Shown here piece after piece: positions 1-7,497 of a stretch of 64,000 nt of DNA (positions are counted from its first letter, which is position 1; each line of letters starts with the position of its first letter). Made by a program: the position numbers and the translations under genes. Location: contig WKKR01000002.1 of assembly GCA_009684525.1 (NCBI GenBank), positions 806,001 through 870,000 of the forward strand. The letters run 5' to 3'. The DNA is from Geobacter sp. (GTDB lineage Bacteria > Desulfobacterota > Desulfuromonadia > Geobacterales > DSM-12255). The notes under the pieces were generated by a model, which saw nothing but the letters and a program-made list of their open reading frames with translations, was not told the DNA's origin and made no database searches.

Positions 1-438
1 ATGATCGAGGACCCTCCCGGTGTGACCCGCACCATCATCGACCTGGCCAATGAGCTGGCCGGAGAACGGTTTTCCCCGCAGACCCCGGTCACCGCCCTGT
101 CCGGCGGTCAGTCACGGGCCTTGATGATCGCCGATACCTCCTGCCTCAGTACCTCTCCCATCGTTCTCATCGACGAGATCGAGAATGCCGGAATCGACCG
201 GAAGCGGGCCGTCCGGACCCTGGTGGACCGGAACAAGATCGTCCTGATGGCGACTCACGATCCGATCCTCGCTCTGATGGGAGACCGGCGGCTGGTCTTC
301 AAAAACGGCGGCATCAGTACCGTCATCACCACCAGCCCGGCAGAGCGGGCCAACCTGGTCCGGTTCGAGGAGATGGATGCCCGGCTGAACGCGGTTCGTC
401 ACGCCCTGCGCAACGGGGAGATGATCGAAGACATCTGA
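1..438 (+). CDS. ABC-type ATPase, C-terminal part (5' end outside window)
   Basis: The visible 145 residues are the C-terminal half of an ABC ATPase: signature LSGGQ at about residue 33, Walker B IVLIDE at about 54-59 and the switch histidine in ATHD at about 86. The Walker A loop is missing. The reading frame is open to the first base, so the ATG at position 1 is probably internal and the gene starts upstream. The Walker B segment continues as IENAGIDR instead of the usual EPTxGLD, so this is an unusual ATPase. It stands before the molybdenum-type gene set and about 110 bp ahead of the first ModE-like site, but any link to metal transport is inference. Confidence 0.75.
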   Translation: MIEDPPGVTRTIIDLANELAGERFSPQTPVTALSGGQSRALMIADTSCLSTSPIVLIDEIENAGIDRKRAVRTLVDRNKIVLMATHDPILALMGDRRLVFKNGGISTVITTSPAERANLVRFEEMDARLNAVRHALRNGEMIEDI

Positions 439-546
439 TCTCCGGCCCTGTTGCTCCCCCTCGCGATCCCATCACCCCGTTCGCCGCTCCTCCAGCCTCT
501 CTTGGCTCTGCCTGCAAAAGCATCATCTGCCTAGAATCTCGCCATT

Positions 547-570
547 CGTTATATAGCCTTATATACAACC
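547..570 (+). promoter_or_regulatory. Weak ModE-like palindrome
   Basis: The site reads CGTTATAT-N8-ATACAACC. The left half equals the E. coli ModE half-site and the right half matches ATATAACG at 6 of 8 positions. It lies about 65 bp upstream of a better site at 636-659. It could be an auxiliary operator or chance in a short AT-rich stretch. Confidence 0.35.
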
Positions 571-627
571 AAGGCATTTTACCAGCACAAGTTGTTGATA
601 TTGTTGTTGTTAAAATGCGTCTGGTCT

Positions 628-659
628 TTGGCATGCGTTATGTAATGCAAGATATATCG
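628..659 (+). promoter_or_regulatory. Candidate promoter overlapped by a ModE operator
   Basis: A -35 like element TTGGCA (628-633; 5 of 6 to TTGACA) is followed, after 18 bp, by an AT-rich -10 like ATATAT (652-657). The palindrome CGTTATGT-N8-ATATATCG (636-659) fills the spacer and the -10. Its halves match E. coli ModE half-sites at 8/8 and 7/8. Repression of the downstream operon by molybdate-loaded ModE is inferred, because modE itself lies at 8400. Transcription would start just before the hairpins at 669. Confidence 0.5.
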
Positions 660-668
660 AACGGCATG

Positions 669-741
669 GAGACACTGAATGTCTCGGTCACTGCACAGCG
701 TCGTGCAGTGCCACGGTCATGGGAGGTTGCCCTTCCTGTGA
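669..741 (+). promoter_or_regulatory. Structured 5' leader (three consecutive hairpins)
   Basis: Three hairpins follow one another: GAGACA/TGTCTC (669-685), CACTGCAC/GTGCAGTG (689-710, perfect 8-bp stem) and TCATGGGAGG/CTTCCTGTGA (717-741, 10 pairs including three wobbles). They lead directly into an intrinsic terminator at 743-769, with the first gene only starting at 835. This layout is typical of a riboswitch or attenuator. I could not match it to the molybdenum-cofactor motif or another known class. The rest of 439-834 holds only the promoter and ModE-like sites. Confidence 0.45.
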
Positions 742-742
742 T

Positions 743-769
743 GGGGGGAGCAATCCCCCCCTATTTTTT
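743..769 (+). terminator. Intrinsic terminator in the leader of the methyltransferase operon
   Basis: A 7-bp stem GGGGGGA/TCCCCCC is closed by a GCAA tetraloop, and six T follow at 764-769. It sits 66 bp before the ATG at 835, after the leader hairpins, so it would stop transcription before the operon unless it is conditionally disrupted. Confidence 0.75.
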
Positions 770-834
770 CAGCGCCTGCTGCTGCCGCTGTAGCAAAAGA
801 TTGATGGGGCCGAGCCGGCTCCGGGGAGGTAACG

Positions 835-1512
835 ATGGGATTCAATGCCTACGAGTTCGACGAAATCGCGCGCAATGTCTTTGCTCCTGCCTATCCCCTG
901 CTGGCGAGCCAGATCCTCGACAGGACCGCCGTCTCTTCGGGCGCCTGTCTCGACCTGGGGAGCGGCGGCGGTTATCTGGGTTTGGCCCTGGCCGCCATGA
1001 GCAGGCTCGATGTCTGCCTGCTGGATGCCTCGCCCGACATGCAGCGGATTGCCGAGGCGAACATCACCGGTCGCGGCCTGAGAGGCAGGGTCCGGGCACT
1101 GACCGGCGATGTCCACGGCATTCCCCTTGGCTCCGGCACGTTCGACCTGGTTGCCAGCCGGAGCTCGCTCTTCTTCTGGGAAGATCCGGGACGGGCCTTC
1201 CGCGAAATATGGCGGGTCCTGGTGCCAGGGGGATATGCCTATATCGGTGGCGGCTTCGGCTCGAAGGCCCTGCGTGATGAGATCGTCGGGGCAATGAGGC
1301 GGCGCGACCCGGCATGGAAACCGAAATTCGACAAGAACCGGGACGAGACGGTCTATGTCGAACACCTGCAGGGCGCAGGCATTGCCGGTTTCGAAATCCG
1401 CAGCGACGAGAGCGGCTTCTGGATCGTCTTCCGGAAACCGCCTGCATTTTCCGCATGCGAAAGGGGCGGGGTCTTCCGTCATGAAACGAACCGGAGGAGG
1501 GAACATTCATGA
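835..1512 (+). CDS. Class I SAM-dependent methyltransferase
   Basis: This 225-residue protein has the Rossmann methyltransferase motif I DLGSGGG at residues 40-46, an acidic residue after strand 2 (LLDASPD) and a later VLVPGGYAYIGGG strand typical of Methyltransf_11/25 enzymes. There is no signal peptide, so it should be cytoplasmic. The start has a good ribosome site (GGGAGGT, 5 bp spacing). Its stop overlaps the next ATG by 4 bp (ATGA), which indicates translational coupling with the molybdopterin-fold gene and membership of the metal-uptake operon. The substrate is unknown. Methyltransferases of this type recur beside TonB/ABC metal-uptake genes, but a role such as chelator modification would be speculation. 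Confidence 0.8.
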   Translation: MGFNAYEFDEIARNVFAPAYPLLASQILDRTAVSSGACLDLGSGGGYLGLALAAMSRLDVCLLDASPDMQRIAEANITGRGLRGRVRALTGDVHGIPLGSGTFDLVASRSSLFFWEDPGRAFREIWRVLVPGGYAYIGGGFGSKALRDEIVGAMRRRDPAWKPKFDKNRDETVYVEHLQGAGIAGFEIRSDESGFWIVFRKPPAFSACERGGVFRHETNRRREHS

Positions 1513-2030
1513 GAGACATGCAGCCGCAGACGCGAGCGAAGCTCTTCGGGCCGGAGTATATCACCCGTGAGCTGGAGATTACCGGCAGGGTCCTTAACCC
1601 GCTGAAATTGGGCTGCGCGGAGCTGCGGACTCTGCAGCAGCAACGGATCGAGGGGCTGACCATCCTCTGCGGCAGCGGCAAGGTCAAGGAACGGGTCGCG
1701 AGCTACCAGGGGGTGCTGCTTCGCGACCTGCTCGACCTGGCAGAGGTCGAGCTCACGGAACACGATACACCGAACCACACCTATGTGGTGGCAAGCGGCA
1801 GTGATGGCTACTTCGTGCTCTTTTCGTGGCACGAGCTGTTCAATTCTCCGCTGGGGGACGGCGTCCTCGTGATTATCGAAAAAAACGATGCCCCGCTGAA
1901 CGGCGACGAAGGGGAGATCGGGCTGGTATCTGCCGGCGATCAGCGTCCAGGGCCGCGCCACATGCGCTACCTGAAGCGGATCGAGGTCTGCGAGCTGCCG
2001 GCTGACAGGGCACCGGGACAAACAATGTGA
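1509..2030 (+). CDS. Stand-alone molybdopterin-dependent oxidoreductase-fold protein (sulfite-oxidase-like)
   Basis: The 173 residues match the oxidoreductase molybdopterin-binding fold: a cysteine in TILCGSG (Cys54), then YQGVLLRDLLDLA, SDGYFVLFSWHELF and a C-terminal GPRHMRYLKRIEV stretch. In the sulfite oxidase/YedY family a cysteine in the corresponding place ligates Mo, so Cys54 is a candidate ligand. The protein lacks a signal peptide and the dimerisation domain of real sulfite oxidases, and is much shorter. It lies between the methyltransferase (4-bp overlap) and the TonB-dependent receptor (12-bp gap). A role in sensing or handling Mo/W cofactor is inferred from this context. Confidence 0.7.
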   Translation: MRDMQPQTRAKLFGPEYITRELEITGRVLNPLKLGCAELRTLQQQRIEGLTILCGSGKVKERVASYQGVLLRDLLDLAEVELTEHDTPNHTYVVASGSDGYFVLFSWHELFNSPLGDGVLVIIEKNDAPLNGDEGEIGLVSAGDQRPGPRHMRYLKRIEVCELPADRAPGQTM

Positions 2031-2042
2031 AAAGGAGAGGCG

Positions 2043-4019
2043 ATGAAACGGGTCAGGCATGCTGGTATGGCTGCGGTTGGCAGCCTGTTGTTCTTGATTT
2101 CCCCGGCGGTTGCGGGAGATGCGGTGTTCAACCTCGGCGAGGTGGTGGTCAAGGATGCGAAAGAGCCCATTACCCAGGTCAGCACGGTGGAAGAGATTGA
2201 CCGGAAGGCCATCGACCTCACCGATACCCGAACGGTTGCCGATGCCATCAAGACCCTGCCGGGGGTGAATTTCGCGATCAACACCCGCAACGAAAAGATC
2301 ATCAACATCCGCGGCTTCGACATGCGGCAGGTGCCGATCCTCTATGACGGCATCCCGATGTCGGTGCCCTATGACGGCTTTGTCGACGCCGGCAAGCTCC
2401 CCACGAGCAACCTGTCGCAGATCACCGTCACCAAGGGGATCAGTTCGGTGCTCTACGGGCCCAACACCATGGGCGGGGTCATCAACCTGGTATCCCTGAA
2501 GCCGACCCGGATCCTGGAGGGGGATGGGGAGTTCACGGTCGACGAGACCGGCGCCACTGCTGCGGATATCAATCTCGGCACCCGCTTCGACCGCTTCTAC
2601 CTGACGGTGAGCGGTGGCTACCTGGACAGCGACGGTTACCTCCTCTCCGACGATTTCGATCCCACCCCGCTGCAAGGCAATGGAACCCGCAGCAATTCCG
2701 ATGCATTCCAGACCGTCGTCTCGACAAAGCTCGGGTTCATCCCCGCAGCCGGTCACGAATACGCCTTTGGCTTCAACAGGATCAACAGCACCAAGGGGCT
2801 TCCCCCCAACGTCACCGATTCGGCGGCCAATGCCCGGTACTGGCGCTTCAGCGACTGGGACAAGGCGACCTATTACCTCCTGGGTGACAGCAGGATCACC
2901 GACGGCCTCACCATGAAGACCCGCCTCTACTACGACACCTATTACAACGTGCTCGACTCCTACGACAACGCTACCTACAGCACACAGACAACCAAGAAGG
3001 CCTTCCACAGCACCTATGACGATGACAGCTACGGCGCCACCCTCAACCTGTCGACGACCTATGTCCCTCACAACAGGATCGGTTTCGCCTTTACCTACAA
3101 GGACGACATCCACCGCGAACAGGGCACTGCCACTGCCCCGTGGGGGAGATACGAAGCAGAGACCTTCACTTACGGCCTGGAAGATACCGTCAGGATCACA
3201 GACCGGCTTTCCCTGGTGCTGGGGGTCAGCCACGACGTGCAGAGTCCGGTCTTTGCCAACAACAGCCCTTTGCGGGGAGAGGCCTCCACCTGGAATCCCC
3301 AGGGGGGTATCCTCTACGCCCCGGCGGATGCGATCCGCCTGCACGCCTCGGTCGGCAGGAAGACACGGTTCCCGAGCCTGAAAGAGCTCTATTCCGAAGC
3401 CATGGGCAACAACATCGCCAATCCCACCCTGGGGGCGGAAAAGGCGATCAATTACGAGATCGGCGTGGAAACCGATTTGGGCACCACCTCCACCGCCGGC
3501 ATTGCCCTGTTTTACGCGGATATCAGCGACCTGATCCAGAACATGCCGACCACGGTGGTCATCCCCGGCTCGACCCCGGTCAAATACTACAACCAGTACC
3601 AGAACATCAACAAGGCAACCTACAAGGGGATCGAACTCTCCCTGCGCTCGCAGCTCATCGAGGATAACGATTTCACCTTCAACTACACCTACCTCGATGC
3701 CCGCAACGAATCGCCGGGAAGGACCAGCGACAACCTGACCGACCGGCCGGAACACAAGGTCTATCTCAGCGACCACTATACCGCCAACCGGTGGCTGGCC
3801 CTGTTCGCCGCGCTCGACTGGAGCTCGGACCGGTACGACTCGAACATGTACAATGTGGCGGACTTTTTCACCATTACGGCCAAGGTCATCGGTACCGTTT
3901 CCAAAAACGTTTCGGTCGAAGTCGGGGTGAGAAACCTGACCGACGCCAATAACGAACTGATCCACGGCCTTCCCACCGAGGGGCGGACGCTCTTTGCCAA
4001 TCTGAAGGGGAGCTTCTGA
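2043..4019 (+). CDS. TonB-dependent outer-membrane receptor
   Basis: This 658-residue protein has a signal peptide (cleavage near PAVA/GD, about residue 24), a plug domain at about 35-150 (AIKTLPGVNF, IRGFDMRQVPILYDGIP, VLYGPNTMGGVINL) and a 22-strand-type barrel that ends in phenylalanine (LKGSF). These are hallmarks of energised outer-membrane receptors. A TonB gene and an ABC importer follow in the same orientation, so the receptor, TonB and importer form one uptake route across both membranes. The ligand is not readable from sequence. The ModE-like operator upstream and modE nearby argue for molybdate, tungstate or a complex of them; haem, cobalamin or a siderophore remain alternatives. 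Confidence 0.9.
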   Translation: MKRVRHAGMAAVGSLLFLISPAVAGDAVFNLGEVVVKDAKEPITQVSTVEEIDRKAIDLTDTRTVADAIKTLPGVNFAINTRNEKIINIRGFDMRQVPILYDGIPMSVPYDGFVDAGKLPTSNLSQITVTKGISSVLYGPNTMGGVINLVSLKPTRILEGDGEFTVDETGATAADINLGTRFDRFYLTVSGGYLDSDGYLLSDDFDPTPLQGNGTRSNSDAFQTVVSTKLGFIPAAGHEYAFGFNRINSTKGLPPNVTDSAANARYWRFSDWDKATYYLLGDSRITDGLTMKTRLYYDTYYNVLDSYDNATYSTQTTKKAFHSTYDDDSYGATLNLSTTYVPHNRIGFAFTYKDDIHREQGTATAPWGRYEAETFTYGLEDTVRITDRLSLVLGVSHDVQSPVFANNSPLRGEASTWNPQGGILYAPADAIRLHASVGRKTRFPSLKELYSEAMGNNIANPTLGAEKAINYEIGVETDLGTTSTAGIALFYADISDLIQNMPTTVVIPGSTPVKYYNQYQNINKATYKGIELSLRSQLIEDNDFTFNYTYLDARNESPGRTSDNLTDRPEHKVYLSDHYTANRWLALFAALDWSSDRYDSNMYNVADFFTITAKVIGTVSKNVSVEVGVRNLTDANNELIHGLPTEGRTLFANLKGSF

Positions 4020-4056
4020 GCGGACAGGGACGGCCGAAAAGAGAGCGGAGGGAAAG

Positions 4057-4632
4057 ATGGAGAGCCGATTCTTCGGAGAGTACGCGGCGCTGGTGGCTGA
4101 GGCAGGGGCATTTCACGGCGACATCTGTGCCGGTGTCGCGCTCGGCACCCGCATGACCATGAGCGGGTTGAGGCGGATCGGCATCACCGATCCCAAGGGG
4201 GCCGATCAGAAGAAGCTGATGGTGTTCGTGGAGATCGACCGCTGCCCCACCGATGCCATCATGGCCCTGACCGGCTGCACGCCGGGCAAGCGGACCATGA
4301 AGATCCACGATTACGGCAAGATGGCGGCAACCTTTCTCAACCTGGAGTCGGGTAAGGCGGTGCGGGTGGCCATCCGTGCGGACAGGCCGCCTGCGCCGGA
4401 CGACGGCAGCGCCCAGCCCGACTTTGCCGGGGCTGCCGAAGAGGAGCTGTTCCGTATCACCGATGTGGAGGTGCCGCTGCATCCCGGAGACCTGCCGGGC
4501 AAACCGTTGCGAAGGGTCTTGTGCGCCTGTTGCGGCGAAGGCGTCATGGATGGCCGGGAGGTCGAATGCCGGGGCGATCTTCTCTGCAAGCCCTGTTTCG
4601 ACATGACCGGATATTATCGCATCGTTGCCTGA
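4057..4632 (+). CDS. FmdE-family protein with C-terminal zinc ribbon
   Basis: The 191 residues begin with an FmdE domain (HGDICAGVALGTRM at about 20-33, then CPTDAIMALTGCTPGKRTM), named for a subunit encoded with methanogen molybdenum formylmethanofuran dehydrogenase. The C-terminus carries a four-cysteine zinc ribbon, CACC at about 153-156 and CKPC at about 172-175. There is no signal peptide. FmdE/zinc-ribbon proteins are found near molybdenum enzymes and transporters in anaerobes, which fits this locus. Its biochemical function is not established. It lies 37 bp after the TonB-dependent receptor and 30 bp before tonB. Confidence 0.75.
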   Translation: MESRFFGEYAALVAEAGAFHGDICAGVALGTRMTMSGLRRIGITDPKGADQKKLMVFVEIDRCPTDAIMALTGCTPGKRTMKIHDYGKMAATFLNLESGKAVRVAIRADRPPAPDDGSAQPDFAGAAEEELFRITDVEVPLHPGDLPGKPLRRVLCACCGEGVMDGREVECRGDLLCKPCFDMTGYYRIVA

Positions 4633-4662
4633 GACGACACGGCTGGGAGTGGATCGGGAGGG

Positions 4663-5445
4663 ATGATGGAACCGGAGCTGAAGGCCTTTCTCGCCTCGTC
4701 GTGCCTGCATCTGCTGGTGGCGGGGAGCGCGGTTTCCTTTGCCCCCTTTTCCCGCCAGCCGGAGCCGCCGCTCCTGGTGGAGTGCACCATCGAGCTGGGG
4801 CAGCCGGCCGAAACACCGGAAAGGGGCAGGAACCCTGCTGCAACGCTGCCGCCGCTGCCCGTACCGCCGTCGCCCCGCCAGGCCACGACCCGTATCGCAG
4901 CGTTGCCCCACGAGGCCCTGCCGGTCACACCGGTTGTGCAGGCCGGGGCGATGGCTGCTTCCCCGTACGCGATCCCGTCACCGGCACCCGTTTCCCGGCC
5001 GGTCGTGACTCCAGAGCCTGTCCTGGCTGCACCTGCCGGTAATGGCAGATTGACGGCAACTTCGCTGCCAAAAGGCCGGGCAGGGGAGGGGCCGGCCATA
5101 GCCCCTGATACCGGCATCTCCGTTCCGGGGAGCAGTGGCCGGGGCGATAGTGCCGAGTCCCTGCAGGCCCGGTACCTGAAGGAGCATTTTACCGTTATCC
5201 GCAGCCTGATCGCCGGGAATCTGCGCTATCCGGGCAAGGCGCGCCGCATGGGCTGGAGCGGCAAGCTGGCAGTGGAGTTCGTTGTCTACGAGTCCGGTGA
5301 GGTGGATGGTATCAGGGTGGTCAAGAGCTCCGGCATCGCCCTGCTCGATTGCGATGCCAGGGATACCGTCCGCCGCAGCGCACCGTTTCCCCGGCCGCCG
5401 GCCAGCGCCCGCCTGGTCATCCCGATGGAATACCGGCTCGAATAA
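4663..5445 (+). CDS. Energy transducer TonB
   Basis: This 260-residue protein has an N-terminal membrane anchor (about residues 8-28), a long proline/alanine-rich periplasmic spacer and a C-terminal TonB domain at about 175-260 (LRYPGKARRMGWSGKLAVEF, VVKSSGIALLDCDA). It would couple the proton-motive force to the receptor encoded just upstream. No exbB or exbD is present in the window, so it must share those proteins with another locus. Two adjacent ATG codons (4663 and 4666) follow a GGGAGGG ribosome site, and 4666 has the slightly better spacing. Confidence 0.85.
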   Translation: MMEPELKAFLASSCLHLLVAGSAVSFAPFSRQPEPPLLVECTIELGQPAETPERGRNPAATLPPLPVPPSPRQATTRIAALPHEALPVTPVVQAGAMAASPYAIPSPAPVSRPVVTPEPVLAAPAGNGRLTATSLPKGRAGEGPAIAPDTGISVPGSSGRGDSAESLQARYLKEHFTVIRSLIAGNLRYPGKARRMGWSGKLAVEFVVYESGEVDGIRVVKSSGIALLDCDARDTVRRSAPFPRPPASARLVIPMEYRLE

Positions 5446-5458
5446 GAAAGGATTGTTC

Positions 5459-6490
5459 ATGTCCATGGTGCGCCTGCTATTCCTGACAGTGCTGTTTGTC
5501 GTTACCTCCCTGAGCGCCTCACAGGGGCGCGAGATCGTCGACATGACCGGTCGCAGGGTGACGGTGCCCGACACCGTCCGGCGTGTCTACAGCGGCTCCC
5601 CTCCGGCCACCTACCTCCTCTATGCCATCGATCCGCGTCTGCTGGCAGGGATCAATTTCAACGTCAAACCGGAGGAGCGGCGCTTGCTCCGCCCGGAATT
5701 CAGCCGTCTGCCCGTTGCCGGGGCCGGGATCGGCCAGGGACGCAACATAAACCTGGAGGCGCTTCTGGCCCTCAAGCCGGACGTGGTGGTGATGTGGGCC
5801 TGGAAGGACGGCGGCGACGGCAACCAGTTGGCCGAACGGCTGCAGAAAAGCGGCATCCCTACGGTCTTTGTCGATCTGGATCGCCTGGAGAACTATCCCG
5901 CGGTATTCACCTTCCTGGGAGAGCTCGTCGGCCGCCGGGAGCGGGCCCGCAGGCTTGCGAACCATGCCCGTGGCACCCTCCGTTCGGTGGCGGCCGCAAC
6001 CGCCGGGATTCCGGAGCGGGAGCGCGTGGCGGTCTACTATGCCGAGGGGATCGACGGCCTGGCAACGGAACGGGAGACCTCGGTCCATGCCGAATTGATC
6101 CGCCTGGCCGGCGCCAGGAACGTCCACCGGGGAGCGGCACTGGATCACATGGGGATGGAGAAGGTCAGCCTGGAGCAGGTGCTGCTCTACAATCCGCAGG
6201 TGATCGTGGCCCAGGAGCGGATCTTTTTCGACTCGGTGGCGCATGACAGGCGCTGGCAGGACATCAGGGCCGTCAGGGACGGAAAGGTCTGGCTGATCCC
6301 CCGGGGGCCGTTCAACTGGTTCGACCGCCCCCCCTCCTTCATGCGGCTGCTCGGCCTCAAGTGGCTCACCAACCGGCTCTACCCCAAGCGCTACCCGATC
6401 GACATCGTCCGGGAGACCAGGGCGTTCTACCGGCTCTTCCTGGGGGTGGAACTGGGGGACCGGGACCTGCGGGAGATCCTGCAACCGTGA
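5459..6490 (+). CDS. ABC importer periplasmic binding protein (TroA/BtuF-like, class III)
   Basis: The 343-residue product has a signal peptide (about residues 1-22) and the two-lobed metal-chelate binding fold: REIVDMTGRRVTVPDTVRRV at the start, then NLEALLALKPDVVVMW and LEQVLLYNPQVIVAQE. These match proteins that deliver cobalamin, ferric siderophores or, in Haemophilus MolA, molybdate/tungstate. The start at 5459 follows AAAGGA and lies 13 bp after the tonB stop; a longer in-frame version from 5282 would overlap tonB. The stop overlaps the permease start by 4 bp. Oxyanion specificity is inferred from the ModE context only. Confidence 0.85.
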   Translation: MSMVRLLFLTVLFVVTSLSASQGREIVDMTGRRVTVPDTVRRVYSGSPPATYLLYAIDPRLLAGINFNVKPEERRLLRPEFSRLPVAGAGIGQGRNINLEALLALKPDVVVMWAWKDGGDGNQLAERLQKSGIPTVFVDLDRLENYPAVFTFLGELVGRRERARRLANHARGTLRSVAAATAGIPERERVAVYYAEGIDGLATERETSVHAELIRLAGARNVHRGAALDHMGMEKVSLEQVLLYNPQVIVAQERIFFDSVAHDRRWQDIRAVRDGKVWLIPRGPFNWFDRPPSFMRLLGLKWLTNRLYPKRYPIDIVRETRAFYRLFLGVELGDRDLREILQP

Positions 6491-7497
6491 AGATCCTCCC
6501 TGTCTTCCTGCTCGGTCTGCTGCTCGCGGTCATGGCCCTCGTTTCCCTGGGTCTGGGGAAATACCCGCTGGCGCCCGGCGAGGTCGCCGGCTTCCTGGGC
6601 CACCGCATCTTCGGCTGGGGCACGTTCGATGCCGAGCGCCTGCAGCTCCTGGAAAACCTGATCGTGGAGATCCGGCTCCCCCGCATCATGGCGGCAGCCC
6701 TGATCGGCGCGTCCCTGGCGGTATCCGGGGCCGCCTACCAGGCCCTGTTCGTCAATCCGCTGGTCTCGCCCGGTATCCTGGGGGTTCTGGCCGGGGCCTC
6801 GTGCGGCGCTGCCCTGGGGCTGGTCTTCCTGAAAACCTGGTACGGCGTCCAGGCAGCCACCTTCCTGGGGGGCTTTGCCGCCGTGGGGCTGGCCATGGGG
6901 ATCGCCCGGCTCTGCCGGGTCAACGGCACGGTCATGCTGGTCCTGGGCGGGATCATCAGCGGTGCCTTTTTCAGCGCACTGGTGGCTGTCGTCAAGTACG
7001 TCTCCGATCCCTACAACCAACTGCCGGCCATCGTCTACTGGCTGATGGGGAACATGGCCATGGCCGACCGGGGCATGACCGTCAAGGCCGGTATCCCGAT
7101 CCTGATCGGCATCGCCTGCCTGATGCTCATGGCGCGCCACCTCAACGTGCTCAGCATGGGGGACGAGGAGGCCCGAGCCCTGGGGGTCAACGTGGAGGCG
7201 GTGCGGCTGACAGTGATCGTTTGCGCCACCCTGATCAGCACCCTGACCGTGGTCCTGGCCGGCATCATCGGCTGGGTCGGGCTGATCATCCCCCACATCA
7301 CCCGCATGATCACCGGCCCGGACAACGAAACCCTGCTCCCGGCCACGGCCCTGGCCGGTGCGGCGTATCTGCTGCTGGTGGACGACATCTCCCGGCTGGC
7401 CTTTTCCTTCGAGATCCCCATCGGCATTGTCACGGCCCTGATCGGCATCCCCTTTTTCGTGCTGGTGCTGAGGAACGCCCGCAAGGGGTGGCTGTGA
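6487..7497 (+). CDS. ABC importer permease (FecCD/BtuC type)
   Basis: This 336-residue protein is nearly all membrane helices. It carries FecCD-family landmarks: EIRLPRIMAAALIGASLAVSGA near residue 60 (start of the family core), NPLVSPGILGVLAGASCGAALG, and GIIGWVGLIIPHITRMITGPDN near the C-terminus, which is the coupling-helix region. The GTG start at 6487 overlaps the stop of the binding-protein gene (GTGA), and its own stop overlaps the next ATG (TGATG). Three-gene coupling of this kind is normal for such importers. The nearest family members of known oxyanion specificity would be MolB types; cobalamin or siderophore transport cannot be excluded. Confidence 0.88.
   Translation: MKILPVFLLGLLLAVMALVSLGLGKYPLAPGEVAGFLGHRIFGWGTFDAERLQLLENLIVEIRLPRIMAAALIGASLAVSGAAYQALFVNPLVSPGILGVLAGASCGAALGLVFLKTWYGVQAATFLGGFAAVGLAMGIARLCRVNGTVMLVLGGIISGAFFSALVAVVKYVSDPYNQLPAIVYWLMGNMAMADRGMTVKAGIPILIGIACLMLMARHLNVLSMGDEEARALGVNVEAVRLTVIVCATLISTLTVVLAGIIGWVGLIIPHITRMITGPDNETLLPATALAGAAYLLLVDDISRLAFSFEIPIGIVTALIGIPFFVLVLRNARKGWL

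Noticed and set aside
669-769. Molybdenum-cofactor riboswitch
   Set aside because: The leader is structured, but it lacks the conserved elements I recall from the E. coli moaA motif, so I call it only an unclassified leader.
615-1277. Plus-strand frame covering the structured leader
   Set aside because: It overlaps the terminator hairpin and the methyltransferase gene in another frame and has no domain.
1479-3965. 828-codon minus-strand frame opposite the TonB-dependent receptor
   Set aside because: The opposite strand has a full receptor with signal peptide, plug and barrel; this frame has no recognisable domain.
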